64,000 nucleotides of DNA from Tethya wilhelma (Eukaryota > Porifera > Demospongiae > Tethyida > Tethyidae), in assembly GCA_964030475.1 (NCBI GenBank), contig CAXIPT010000003.1, forward strand, positions 7,516,453-7,580,452, read 5' to 3'. The notes below the pieces were generated by a model, which made no database searches, was not told the origin of the DNA, and saw only the letters and a list, made by a program, of their open reading frames with translations. The translations under genes and the position numbers were made by a program. Positions 35,358-50,500 of this stretch are shown one piece after another. Each line of letters opens with the position of its first letter. Position 1 is the stretch's first letter.

Positions 35358-36806
35358 AGTAGGGGATCTTGTCCTTGGCTGTCTGTGTATGTTGATTGTT
35401 CTCCTATTGAAAGTGAGTTTCATGGTGCAGCTCTACTCTATTGGTCTATTGTGTGTCTGTGTGTAATGCCTGGTTATTGTAAGTACAAATTTGGGGGCTG
35501 GAATTTGCTCTGTTGTCTTGAAAACTAATGTTGCAAGGATAAATGTATACACAAAGTGCTATGGTTTACCTTCAACAGACCAGTTCAGACCATGGCTTCA
35601 AAAACCTGAAGTACCTTCAAATGGTGTGATGTTTAGAGGTATATCAGAGGAGGTGTGATAGTGAGGTTCACTGCTCAGCTGAAACTAGTTTATGCACAGT
35701 GATGTAATGTCATGCTGGTATTGATGCCATGCTTCATGCAGCTAGCTCAGTTCTAAGCTTTTTTTGAACATTTTTTACAGAATCACAAGAACATCACGTA
35801 AAATACATCATTATAGTTAATTATCGTCCATTAATTAGTCCTCAGCTATGTGCCTTACTGCAAGATCCTGTAGCTAATCATGTTGAGAGTTGGGAGACAC
35901 TCAACCTAACTGACAAATTTTATTATTGAAATTTTGAGGTAGTACCTTTGGCAGTCAATAAAAGTGTTAGTGACAATAGTCCTCGAAGTTTTAAAGTTGT
36001 TCACAGCTCTGAATGTGTTGTGGGAATGTATACTAGTGAAGTTCAACTGTGATAGGAGGAGAGCATGATTGTTGTGATAGTCCTTATGGTCCCTCTCTGT
36101 GTCTCTCTAGTATTTCAAAGGACATGTTGAAAGACTCCAGGAGAAAAGAAGGAATGATCTTCACATAGTACAAAAGTTTGCATTCAAGTTCATTTGGTTA
36201 TTATGTACTGGTAAGTTATCTTATACCATTGATTGGGAAATTTTCATTGATGAAATTCTTCAGTATATACTCAGTGGCGTATCCAGCATGGTGCTCAGGG
36301 TGCTCGAGCACCCCCTGGCTCAGAAAATAATGACGTCATCGCACGTAAAGCAGCACTCAAGACGAGCGCAGTTCAATGAATTATGCTTGAAATAAATAAA
36401 ATATAAGCTAATAAGACTTTAAATTCACTTTCAAGAGTGAAATTTTACATAAGATTGGAGAAAAAGCCGAAAAAACTGCAGAACATGATGCCATCTCCGG
36501 TGCGATCGCATAAATAACCATTAATAATTTTGCTCACGTGATGCAAAAGTGGCCGTGGCTACCCCAAAATTTCCGGGCGCTTCGCGCCCGCATTATATTA
36601 ACACCCCCATAACTGAAATCCTAGATACACCACTGATACTATTGTTTGCAAAAATTGTTTACAAATTACATTGCTACTCTTTCTACATGGAAATTTCCTG
36701 ATCCACATGACTTTTAATGATGCTATTAGTGTACTCCTGTAGAGAGTAATACACAACACTTTGTACCAAGTAGACACAACAGTTACTCTTTTTCCTACTC
36801 CCTTCA

Positions 36807-36852
<46 letters not shown>

Positions 36853-37794
36853 TCAGCTCGTAATGCTGTGGTGGTGTTCACTGCGGCACTGGTTGGCTAC
36901 ACCCTCACACTCCAGCCTTGGTTCAAAGACCAAATCTCTCTCATTAACTACCAACATGGGGCACTCCCTCCTGTTAGGGTGCCCAATCCAACTTCTGATA
37001 CATGCTCGGTAAGAAAGACAAGAGATACTATTTTGATGATGTTCACTCAGTCTGTTAATGTCACACCAGCAATTTACATAATGTATGTACTTACTAGTCT
37101 AGTCTCACTTGTAAGTTGTGAAACTGAAATTCTTCCGTGTATCATTTACTCATTTGCATTGAGGAAAGCATTGATTAACCCTCTGCCCTATACATTGAGG
37201 ATTATGGTTGTAGTTTTGTGTGTCCCTCTGTGTGTGTGGTGTGTTGTTCCCACAAGATCAAGTCATCAAAAGCGGCATTATAGCATTCTACAAAAAAAAC
37301 TCCGTAGTTCTGAGATCTGAGGCTTTTCAGTGTCTCTGAGTGCTAGGTTTTGAAGCTACATCTGCTGATCACACCCATTTTGTCAATGTGTGTTATTTAT
37401 AATTATTGAGTAAGAGATATACTTGACAGAAGGAGCAAAGGGCTAACTGACTTACTTGTAAGTAATTTCAGCCAGTAATAACACTGATCATATAAGTAGG
37501 CTTTCTTATTCATGACAGAGCTAGTAACAATTTTATGCATTACATTAGCAGCCTTGTGCTGCTTGCCTCTCACTTCCAGAGAATAGGGCTGTGACTAGTG
37601 ACTAGTACTTTCTTTCTGCTACGTTCTTGTGTGTCATTGCATCTAATTACCTGCTATGGAGAGAGAGCCTGGGGGTTAGACTAACTCCGTTTTTATGCTT
37701 TTTGTGTGACTTGTTTGACACATGTCATGTAGTGTGTCCCTAGAAGGCCCATAATACTATGTTCTTCATTTTCTCCTAGACTTTGATTCACACN

Positions 37795-37869
<75 letters not shown>

Positions 37870-38619
37870 TCTTGGTATTGGAATATTAGTTGCTCCTCTC
37901 ATTAGCTTCTTGGAGAGCATAGCAATTGCTAAGGCATTTGGTGAGTTCTTTGATGGTGCTGTGTTTCTGGCTAACTATAATATTATGTTGTTTGTCTTTC
38001 CTTCAGCTAGGAAGAATGGCTACAAAGTTGAACCCAGTCAAGAGTTAGTAGCCATTGGTGAGTGCTTGGGGAACTCCTTGCTTGTGTATATTATAGTATA
38101 AATACAATAGAGTGCTTATATATTTGACGACCATTGCCCAATATTGGACTTGCAAATTGCACGCTCACAACTTAACTTTGAGTTTTTATTCTTGACGACC
38201 CTTTACAAATTTACATGTACTTTTGTTTATGTACAGGAATGTGTAACCTTGCCAGTTCATTTGTAGGCTCTTACCCTGTTACTGGCAGCTTCTCAAGGTA
38301 AGAGGTCATAGTCCTCTACCATTACTAGTGCTAGCCATTGTGTCTCCTCACTCATGCAGGACTGCAGTGAATGCTCAGAGTGGAGCGAAGACACCAGCCG
38401 CTGGCATCATCACTGGTACCCAAATCAAATTGACAATCTAGCAATAAGCACACTGTGTACGTACACGCACATGCAATACATGCAGGTAGTGTTGTTCTGC
38501 TAGCATTGGCTGTGCTCAGTGCAGGGTTTCACTACATCCCCTCAGCCTCTCTGGCTGCCATCATCATTGTGGCTGTCCTACCAGTCGTGGACATCATTAT
38601 TGTCTGGAGAATCATCATN

Positions 38620-38714
<95 letters not shown>

Positions 38715-41519
38715 TTTGAGAGGCATTTTGGAGGAGGGGTGGTAGCCTAACAATAATGGGGTATGAATGAGTGTGTGTGTGTGTCTTGCCTTGAGTATGA
38801 TGTGCACCTGTTGGAAACTATAGTGGAGTTTTAGTTTCATGTTTGTCGGGTGTATTGTTACTCAGGGCTAGAGGGCATTCTAATGTTCACTTTATGTGCG
38901 CTGTCAACTCAGCATGTAACTCTATCGGTGTCTTATTCTCTGTGTGGTACACCTCGATGCGGAAATACTAATTAAATGTGCTCTAATTGCATTGTGTGTC
39001 AAGTTATGATAATGTATTAGCTTTGTTTGACACTATTTGATTAGCCAGCCATCGCACTTACTAGATGCTTTTACCAGGCTCACCAACTCCCACTAGTCCC
39101 AGTACTCTTGAAGCCCCCAGTGAAAGTAACGAACACATTATACAGAATAGCACAATCTCTTATGCCTGTAAGCTTCCTGTAGCCGATTATTAGCATGAGT
39201 TCGTAGCAGAGCTAGTCTATCGAGCTAGACCCTGTTTTCTATCTCTGATCTTCAATAGGGGGCTGATCAGGGGTATGTAGAAAAAATGGTCTAGCTCATA
39301 GCAGAGCATAATATATTCAGCCACTCATTACCTCAACCTCATTGAGGCTGAGTATAATGCTCTTGAGTCATCGTCAATACAGTCATTGCCACTATGGTCA
39401 TAGGTAGCACTAATGACTCCTAAGGTAGCCTTGTGATGTTGCACCATCACCATTAGCTGCATGTGAAGGTGACCAGCTCTAGCTGGTTTCACTGGTTGAC
39501 AGTTCCTCCTCCTCTCTCCATCTTCCCCTCCAGGGATTGATATTATTCCTCTCATGGTCTCTTTCTTTTTGACTCTCTTTCTTGGAATTGAGGTAAGCCT
39601 TTTTTATCTCTCCATCTTATCCTTATTGTATAATCATAAATGCTAATTGCATGATACAAGTATCTTTTTAAAACCAGGATCGGCCCACTCTCATATCACT
39701 GTATGTGCATGTATTGTAACTCCCAACAAGTGTAGCCTCTATATGACACCACCCACACATGCCTGTAGTACGGAGTTCCTCTGGCTGTGGTGGTCTATAT
39801 CCTGCTCCTCCTCTACAGACACGCCAGACCAAGGCACGAGGTGAGGCAGTTGCAATAATGTAATAACTAGGGACTGTTACTAGTTCATATCTGTCGTTGG
39901 TTGCATTCTCTCTCCTAATGCATCGCCCCACGGTCTTACTGCTTGTGACCTACCGTGGCATCAATTCCTGTCAGCTTGTTGGGGTGTACCACCTTGCATT
40001 AGTGTGCTAATGCACTATTTATTATTCAATGGTTAATGCCTACAAATTAGTAGCATTTCCTTCCCTACATGATCCCACAAGCACCATGGCACTCAAATAT
40101 GGCACATCAAAGTGGCCACTAGATGCCTCTTCCTCTCAGAGGCTGTGAGAGCCAGACAGCATTAGCTGCTAATAAGTGCATACCCCTTGTCCTTGTCTGT
40201 TCAGTTATGTGGTGTTCCTATTGTCTCTCTAAAGGATGGCTCCACTCTCTAAGTAGCAAGGTGTTGCCTGGGGCCTGCACTACTCTTCCTAGTAACAGTT
40301 TGTGTGTGAAACGCACTCTTATCAGTTCATTGTGCTATAGAATGAACCGCTGGTAGAGTGCACCTAGATGAACTTCATTATCCTATTACTAGATACAGTG
40401 CTTGGCAACTTTTGAATTTTTTTTTAATTTTGTGTTTGCAGTGAGTGGCTAATTGAGTTGCACAGCATCTCTGGTACACAGGTGATAAAGTGCCTTATGC
40501 TATTAAGGCACCTGGGCAATAGGCCCAGGCTGTTAATGTGTCTGAGCTGAGTGTGATGGAGCCTTATATTGCTAGCCACAAGGAATTGGACATGTTGAGG
40601 GAAAATGAATATTTTGCACATGTATACATTGTATTATAGAGGTGTTGTTGCCACAATTGGCCTATGCAATTAACTATTAGTGGTTTAAAACTAGTTAATA
40701 AGTGGTTAGCTGTCTACAGATGAATCTCCAGTTGACAACACTTCTGTTCATTGTGGGTGAGAAAGTCCTGTAGCATGTTTTGTGTGTTCTTGTCCAGTGC
40801 TGGCCTAGTAAACCTAGCCAACACTGCTTCTGCCTTCCTCTTGAGCAATGAAGCACACCGTCAGTTTTCTTTTCTAGGATTCTCTTTTTGACTTGCTGCA
40901 GTAGTTTGTCTGTGTATTAAGCACTATCTTTATTATCACTGTGGGTGTATTTGGCCATAGGAAGGTTTGCTGTGTTAGTTAATGTTTTTTTTGTCATTCT
41001 TTTCAAAGCTGAGCTTAGAGGATAGAAAAGTCACACCACTATAGTAGTCTCCATGGCAACTGTGTTTTATTTGCTGATGCTGTTGGTGTGTTGGTTTGTT
41101 GTGTGTCCTTGAGGCTGCTTGCTGATAGTGGATGTTGTTTCAGCTGCAAGAGGCAAGATAGCTCTGGAATGTGCACTGTGTGTACCAGTACCATTGAGTT
41201 ATTGTAGGTAATTAGATTGCATTGTCCTGACAATGGTCAGATTATGATAAGGAGGTTTGATAAGTAGTTGCCCAATGCATGCTTGTTTGTGCTTGCTGCA
41301 CTTGCGTACAGTATGATGTGTGCATGTTGTGTTCTGTGTGTTGTGTGTTGTGTGTGTGGGAAAGTGGATAGTCGTGGTATGTTGGTATTATTCAATGACT
41401 AGGCTAGCTAATGCAAGAGGAAGGTAAGTCATGAAGCAGAGGTTGTATGTTAAAGAGTTCAAAGGCTGCATTCTGGTATGCAGCCACTGGTAATAAAAGT
41501 TCTGATGTTCTTTCTTGGA

Positions 41520-41555
<36 letters not shown>

Positions 41556-44500
41556 TTCCTTGGTCAGTGAATGTGCCGAAGCCTTCTCTCGCTGAGTGTA
41601 GACTGTTCACTTTGCAAATTGGATTGTTGTTTGCAATAATTTATGTCAGTGGTCTCATTCCTCTTGACATAAATAAGTTTTTACAAAGCCTCTTGTGTTG
41701 TGCTTCCTATTACTGCACAAGAAGCTTGTGATAAGTTCACACATGCTGCACATGTGCTAGCAAACATGCAGTAGATGGTAGTGATATGTTGTTGTAGGGC
41801 CATTAGCTCCTGACATGGGACCAATGGCATAGCATCACAGAGAGGCACTGTATCAATTGTGTAATCAGTGGTATCTTGATTGTTGCACATCCAGCTAGCT
41901 TCAGGTGATAATCTGGCACTCCCTGTTCCCCCCTGAGATGAGTGCTGCATGTTTACAGCAGGCTGTAATGTCCCAACACGATGTGCCCTCACATGGAAAC
42001 AGAAAATGATATACAGCCATGTTTTCATGTCCTTATTCCGCCCCGATAGTTGCTATGTTTATCTCTAGAGTTCACTGGTTAATTCACTACTTCCTGCATA
42101 GCCTAAGGGAGTGGTTCAACACCAACACATTTCCTCATCAACACCACTTTAACCACTGCACCTAATGCAAATGGTGGATTGGGCTACCACTGTGAGCAGT
42201 GTCTTCAACACAGTGCATGATGCAGCCATCATCAGCAGCAAGGAAGGGCCTTGTGATCAAATACTACTTCAATTGAGGGTTGGTTTTGATGCTTGCAACA
42301 CCAATGAAAACTTCACATTTTACAAATGGAATAAACAAACTCTCATCAGCAATGCTGTCTCCTGAGAGACAATCTATGGATGAATGAGGCTGGAACCATT
42401 GCATGCAAGCTACTTAGACAGGAACACAGAGAAACACACTCTGACTAGCAACACCATTGTATTTGTATGAAAACCATTTCAGTTCCTTGGGCACAGTTCA
42501 ATCGGAATCGAAGACAATAGATTTCCATTGGGTAGTGCACAGAACAGGCTAGATTGCCATTTGGTGAAATCAAATGCAATCAGATTCATTAAATTTCAAC
42601 AATTTAGCTCTTGCACTTTGCTTTATAGCTTCTTGTCTCCTTTTCCTTCCTCAGGTCAAGTTCATTGGTAACACTGTGTGTGTGGTGTTCAATGGTGGTT
42701 GGACGTATCCTGGAGTCAACTACATCTTGAAGAGAATCAGCACAGAGATCACCACTAGTGACAGCGACCCTGAGAGTGAGTGTGAACAGACACCATCCAA
42801 GACTACGTAGACTAATGTTGTTTGCTTCAACATATCATGTATATATATATATATATATGCATTGTTTTAACCTATGGATCCGTACCAGGTTGCATGTATG
42901 TCAGTTTGGAATGTGCTCCTCATAATTATTATATACTGTATGTTGAACAATGAGCCCATGCAGGCCTTGCTCCAATGAATCTCTCTGTATCTGGGCTGCA
43001 TCATGGTAGACTAGTAGTGGTTGTCCGATATAAGAATGTGGAGTGAAATACAGCGATCTATTGAGAAGCTGTCAGTTGTAGCATTTAGCTGACCCCTGAC
43101 TATTTTAGTATCCCATCTCATTAAGACTATTATAGTGCAACACACCTGTTAGAAATATTATGCCTTATAGCTGGAATATAATATCGTATCATTTGTGTGT
43201 GTTGAGTTACAAGTAGACCACTCATGAGTAGCTAATGTTCTCTCTTCTTCTTTTGCAGGAAACCTAACCAAAGCTGTTGTCCTGGACTGTACAGCCATGC
43301 CAGATATTGACTACACAATTGTTCATGTGAGTCCTTAAGTGATAGCCAAACCAGTCTTGCAAATATATTTAAAAATACATTATTGCAATTAGCTAACAGG
43401 TATCAATAGGAGAACAGGAATAATGATGTATGTTTCTTAATGCATTATGCAAATCATCATCTGACATTACTAATTTACTAGCGATTTACTGTCTATAGGA
43501 AGTGAAGGCACTCTGTGAAGAGATGGAGAAGAAGAAGATTAGAGTCTTTGTCGTTGGAGCACAGGTCAGTAACGTTAACACTTCTAGGCTGCATGGAGAA
43601 CATTTCATTTATCGTTGGTGTACATCTTAATGCTGAGACTGTAATGACACATCAAAGGATTGAAGCCAAACTCTGCTCCTGAAACTATTCACCCAATATT
43701 CCCAGTAGTAAAACACACCATGACCTCCAATTGATGTACCAGAGATCAGGGTGCAATTGATCCTCCCTGCCTGAGTCGCTGATGATCGGTACATAGATGG
43801 TACTAGTCCTAGTTCTGTGAGGGCCGTGCCAGTGCTCCTCTGAGAGATAAGTGCCACCGACCTCTGTTGGCTCTGTGTGGTCACTGTGAGGATATGTCTT
43901 CCTGTGTTTGTTGTGTCAAACAGTGCATTCTTGAGGCAACAACCACATGTATGTAATAGTGATTGCAGTGTGGCTTGGTGCAATAGGCCCTGGCTCTTCT
44001 CAGAGGAGCTCCTGGTGTAAAGAATAGCTCCTGGTTGAAAGAATAGCTGCCTGAGGCTGCTGTGTTTTGTATGTTTGGCTTAGATTATGGTAGGTGATGT
44101 AATTATGTGTCGACGTTCTCCATCATCTCGTTGGATGGCTCAGTAAAGAGTAATGCTCCCCGTTATGTTTCGATATTCCATATAATATTTTGTACTCTCC
44201 TTTAATGGTGAAAGTGCATATCCTCCTATTTTCTGTATGTGTGTGTGTGTGTAGTAATTGAATAAAAAACATTTAGAGTTGTTTATGTGCTAATCCCCTC
44301 AGAGAAGGCCCGGCCACTAGTGCATTTTGTGGTAATCCTTTCCTTATGTATAGATTCAGTGCATGCATGTCAAAACCAATGGTATGCATGTGTTCACACA
44401 CCCTTCTATCCTCTTGACTCTGGTCTCACACCATGTGGGCCCTACCCAGAATGAAAACAATCCCGGCTCTGAAAACCTTCATTTACGAGTGTGGGAGGGA

Positions 44501-47500
44501 GTTCGAGCCAATTAATATCAAATACACAATTCAAGTATGGTATCATGCAGCCAATTTACCTGGGGGGGGGTATCTATAAATAGCCACGAAACGGGGCCAC
44601 CCTCTATTTATAGTCTGGGGAGGCCACTGCTGGTTTACTGGAGGAGCTTTCTGTGGCTGGGAGGGAATTTTGACTGCACCCTTTACTGAGGTGGTGACTA
44701 ATTACTTTAAGTCAGATTTGTGGCTGTTTGTGCAAACTCCAATTTCTTGTAGTCCACTTAAGCAACATGGGTCTACTTAGCACACATTCCTGAGTGTTTT
44801 TGTTGTGTGAGAGTGTGAGTGTGTGTGTTGGTAGTAGTGAGTAGTAATCCTAGAGGTTGTTGAGTGTTGCCTCAAGGTGTACCTGGCCCATGTATGGGTT
44901 TGTTTGAAGTTTTAAAGTTTTGAAAAAGGGGTTGGTTGGTCAGTTTGGGAGTGATTGATCCCTTCTGACCAGGCTGGGCTGGGTTCATGGAGGCTAGAGT
45001 AATGTGGTCAGAGATGGGACAGACAGACTGAAGGAAGGTGCCACTGTGTGAAACCCCAGTACAATACTTGCTACATGTACATGTATGTGTGTGTGTGTGT
45101 GTATGTATTGTACATGTGCTAATAGTATTAATGTATCAACTTTCCTCAGGCCATTGGGTGTACCACTCCCCTCCTGTTGCTAGGCAACCATTGTTCTCAA
45201 CATGTTGATTGTGAACTATGGGCTGTGTGAATTCAGGTTGATTGTGAACAATGGGCTATGTGAATTGGTGACCAACCATTTCATGATGGTATATAGGCTA
45301 GCTGATGGTTTGTGCTGAGTTGGCTATAATTGTGTGCCCAGTACTATTGGGGGGCGCTGCTTGCATGCTGTAGTTGATGTGGTAGCATCGTTTTAATGTA
45401 TGGTTCAAATTGGATTGTCCTCTTCAAGGCCACCCTGACCACTAGATGTGGAGTGATGGAATTATGTCTCCTAGTGAGTAAGGACTCCCTACACATTGCT
45501 CCATGGTTACACTAATTGTGAAGACCAGGGAAATTTTGCTGGGTGCTCTAATGGTGGTGATTTGCTAATTGCTCTTTAGTAGCTTATGAAGTGGCAAGGT
45601 GTGTGTATGTGTATGCATCTTTGTGTGCTGTGTACTGGGACTACTACTGGTGAGGTAGCTAGGGAGGCTTGGTTTATGGGATGGACAGAGAAAGCCTTGT
45701 GGTAGGTGAACGAGTCCCTTAGTGTAAATGTGTGTGCATATGTGGCCAAATGAAGATGAACCTAATTATGTACCTTTTATTTTGAAAGGACACACAATAT
45801 TGAGTTTGGACTCACAAAGCTTGTTTCACCAACCCATGATCTTAGTTTACTCTAGAAACTGTTAAACTAATCTAATCAAATTATTCATTGATAACAATCT
45901 AATCGGCTAATAGGACTGTGAATAAACTTAAAGTGAAGTGCGGTCTTTTAATAGGTGCATGAATCGCAGCATTGCTGATTCTCGTACTCATATCGGTCAG
46001 GTGTATGCCTGCAAACCAGATTCATCTCACCATTCAGCAAATTCCTGCCAGTCTAGTTCAAACACATGTATATCTAAATACGGCATTTGCTGCCCAACCT
46101 GGTTCGCTTGGTGTGAGCCCAGCCCCCAGGCACTCACTGCATGGGGTAGCATACCCCAGACATGCTAGGTCACACCTACTCACCCTCTCCTGGAAGACAA
46201 ACATTGAGAGAATGCCACGAATGCTCACAACATGTGATCTTGGGACGTGGAAGGTGTCACTCACATGTCTCATGATCGCATGTCCCATATCTTTAGTGTC
46301 TACATGATAATTGATTTTCAGAAGCTCTAAAGTGTGTTGCTATGGCAACGTACTGTTGCCTGAGTGTAGTACTCTGGTGGTGGTCTCTCAGCCATAGAAG
46401 GCCCCCCCACTTCACTGTGGCACTCTCTTCTGTGGTCATTGTACTACTGGAAACAATGCAACACTTAAAAAGCAATTCACGTTGAGCTGTTTATCGCTGC
46501 ACAAAAATGCTCTCCTGCTACTATTGAATTAGAGGTTGTTCTTGAAGTGGCTGCCATTGCTACCGTGTGTGGTAGCCGGGTCCTAGAAGTGCAGGCATGT
46601 TGTGTACTTGTACATGCATTATTGTGCATCTCAAATTATTGTGTGATGAGTGTAATGGACATTGGCTTACATCACCACACCAATTACTATTGAACAATTA
46701 CTCAGTATTACCACCACCTAATTTGATTGTATTTTCATCAGGCTTGCTAATTTGTCTCTCCCTCTCTCCTCTCGCTCTCTCACACACACTCTCTCTCTCT
46801 GGATTGGAGTAGCTAGGGTTTCTGTCTTTTTTGGGTTCTCTCTGCATGTCCAGTGTGCACGTGTGACATTGTGGGTGACAACTGGTGGTGTTCTCTGCAG
46901 AATAAAGTGCATACCACATGTTCTCTCTTAATGCAATAATACATTGGCTATAGTAGTGCCACGTTCACCTTGCTCACGGTATACGACGTAAAGAATAAGA
47001 TGGCAACTGTGCAACCTTTTTTAGACTCTCCCACATAACCAAATCATAGTATAAACCAACCATAGCAGTGTAAATGTGAGTTTTGGTTGCATTGTTAAAA
47101 CCTGGAGCAACTGTTATACATGTTTGGTTAAAGTAGGGTTACATGCGCTGAGTGTTTGTTTTCTTTATTGTAGTGATCTGTGGTGTGTGTGAGTGCTTCA
47201 GAGTAAATAATACTCTTCACCTCAACCACTGGAGGGCTGGCCTCAATCAAGGACAGCTTCTCCACATTCGGTGTGCATTCTCATCAGCCCACTGCAGGTT
47301 GAATGCCAGTGGGTAGATGAGATAGCCTCTGTCTCTGCTCCTGGGATTGGGTGGTGTGTCTGTGTGTGTAGCTGCAACAATAATGAGGCATAGCTGCGCT
47401 CACCGAGGAATGCCTCAGTTTGGACAGCTCACTCTTGAAGCTTGATAAGCAGGCCACTTGTTTGTTTGAAGGAAAGGCCCTATTTGCAGCATACCTGTGG

Positions 47501-50500
47501 CTGAGGTGGTGAGTGAAGTGTGGTTTGCTTGGGTTCATGTACGTGACTCGATGTGTTCCTCTACAATAGCATGTTGTGGACTGGAGGTTTGTTTGCATGT
47601 GGAGGAGTGATCATTCTCTCTCTGTCTGTCTCTCTCTCTTTGTCGTGTTTTTTAATATCTGCTGATTATGATATTGAAACTAGATAAGGTAACGTGTGTG
47701 TGTGTGTGCATTTGGCTTGGAATCTCCTATGGTTATTATTGTGAGTTTCCACGGAGATTACCAGTGTCATCTTCCAGCACATAACACACTCAGACCCTCA
47801 CTTGCTAGAAAACAGTATTATAGTCTACAATGACACTATGGCTTATATTTTGCGATATGGGTGCCTCAACCATGATGCTGCTACAACGTGACATTATCAT
47901 GCTTACTATCACCTGGTGCTGACTCATCAGTGTGGTCTCAGGCCGGCACTGCCTGCTCCCTTATCTTGGCCTGTGATCTTGATTGATGCTGATAGTTTGC
48001 CAAACCTCTTTATCATGTTCTTGAGCTTCTCATGGCGAGTATGATAATTATACCATAGAGTACAGCGCATTATTTGGTAATATGTGGTCAGACATGGTGG
48101 ATTATGTGCATTGTGTGGAGCCAGGTTAATGTGCAATGAGAACACATGTTCGTGACATGGGCAGGTGATTTGCAGGCAGCAATTGTTGTTGTTGATGTAC
48201 ACGTACATAGTGTCTGGTTTTAGCCTGCATCATGAGAGGATTAGTGTGCTATTGAGTGCAGTGAGTCTAAACTCCACTTTAGCTCCGTCATCACCATCCA
48301 GTCTAGCGTCTTTCCTGAAAGATTCGTTTCACTTGCACCCTTCTCTTTAGCCATAGCAGCCTCAATGGCTCTATTAGTAGGATGGTGCACCGTGCATTAG
48401 AGCTGTCACATGCTCTTATGTAACTTGTACCTGTATTTGGACGAGTGGAGTCAACACAACATAAAATTTAAATCATTCTTCTTGATTGCATTATTGTAGT
48501 CTCAAATCTCAATAATGGCTCATCGTAATCTCCTTATTGTCTAAGCTCCACATACATACGTACACACAGGTGTGCTGCAGTACTAGCCAACAGTATTATT
48601 ATCAATGTGGCGGTTATAACTCTATAAGAGTGTAATAGATGTGGCGACTGGTACTTTGTGTGCTGTCCTCTGAGTCAAAACACTGCAAGGACATCAACAC
48701 ACCAAGCATGTCGTCTTCCCATGCGTTAAGACATTATGCTATTGAAACAACGCTGAGAATGAAGTGTAATGTTTTCTCCACTTTGGAATGCTCTGGGTTG
48801 TCTTCACTGTTTTAGGTGTTATGACCCCATGGAATGTCGGCTCCTTTGAAGCTGCCTCTAGTTAGCATGGTGTCGTGTCTTGTGGTGATGTTTGTGTACG
48901 TGTGAGTGTGTCTCATGCCTGCCTGTATGGAGTACAGGCATCACTTTCACTTGAAAACAGAGCCACTCAAGTCATGAGTGCTTTGTAGCTATTCACCGTG
49001 GAATTTATCAGGTGCTCTAATGATGTTCCTTCAACAAGCTGTGGATGTGTTGTGTGTGTCTGTGAGGATCCTTGAGCTTGTACTACTCATACTCTTACTC
49101 TTCCATCCATAAAATATGTACTGTGCAATATACTGCAGTACATGTTGCACTATAAACAATGTCATTGGGTATAGTCTTGACACTAACACTAATTAGGCGG
49201 TCTTTCCTGGGAACAGTTTGGCATGTGCCTCTTGATAGCAGAGCCTATCTCCAGTTGCAACCGTGAGTGCGATACCTTTGCTAGATTCCCTCATTAAGAC
49301 TGAATTACAGGGGCAGGTTACCCTAGTTTATTGAGAGCTCTTATCATTTATCCCACAAGACTTCCCATGTACTCACCACTATGTTAATTCAGTACACCAT
49401 TGCCCTCTGTATCTCTGTGGATCACCTTCCCTTGACCTCTGTGTTTGGATTCTCAGATGGTTATCTGAGCACCAGCAGAAGCTAGTGTATACGCCTATCA
49501 CAGTGCTAGTGCTGCTGGTTAGGATTACCTAGCCTTGGGTCACTGACCTTAGCTCAGTCCTCCTGTGAGTTGTAGCCTTCTCAGGCTCAAGGACACACAG
49601 TCACATGCTGCAATGCTATAGCCCTGTGTACAAGTCCTCCCTCAATGAGCTCATGTACTGTTAGTCCCTGGTTATTGTCAACCAACTGCTCCAGATCTAC
49701 TGACGGGCAAGAAATGGAAGAACAGTAGTTCTCTGTTCTGTGAGAGAGTATGGAATAATTAGTAATATTGATGAGTGTTACTAGTGTCATTTTTGGTACT
49801 GGCACAGGTTGTAGTTGAACGCTCTATGTGGCATTGTTTATTGGCAATTAATTTAAGGGAGTTTGAGTGTGGTTTTGATGGCATGAGCTGCAGGATGAGA
49901 TCAATAAGGATGTTGATTACTGCTCATGACTTTCTTTACAAAGGATGTTTATGCCATTTTCAAGACAAAAATGGTATTTGTCCATACCGTGGCATTGTAA
50001 CGTTGCAGCTAAACCTCTTTGCTTCCTGAAAAAATAGCATGCAAATACATTATTATTATTTCCGTGTAATTCACTGTAAGAGCTGCCATGGTGATGCGTG
50101 ATTAATGTTCAGGACAGTTTATTCATAACCTTCAAAGTCATATTCATATGAATGATTTGGACATTCATACTTGTGTGTGAAGAGGGGTGCCTAACAAAGC
50201 CCACAGATATAATTGTGGAGGGAAAAAAAACATAGCCATTGTAGGGTATGTATGTATGTATGGTCATCACCTTAGCAACCATCTAGCTCTGGGAAGAAGA
50301 TGTGACAGGAAACGCTTGGGTCTTGTCTATCATGAACTAACGCATTCCTGACAAGGTAGTTGGTTTGTTCGTGATATCACATTGTCTCTTTGTGTCTATA
50401 ATATGACCCAGGGGTCAAATGAGTTGGAAAACTGATAGCCGTGAATATCATTAGCAATGGACGTATGAAAGAACAGATGTAATGTTGTGTGTTATTGTCC

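Noticed and set aside
42655..42810. End of the SLC26 gene at the stop at 42808-42810
   Set aside because: A good donor at 42776 splices in phase 1 to the exon at 43259, which restores the STAS core AVVLDC...DIDYT; reading to the stop would delete it.
43627..43983. 118-codon minus-strand frame and other frames in the giant intron as nested genes
   Set aside because: No recognisable domain, no consistent splice sites, and composition typical of non-coding sequence.
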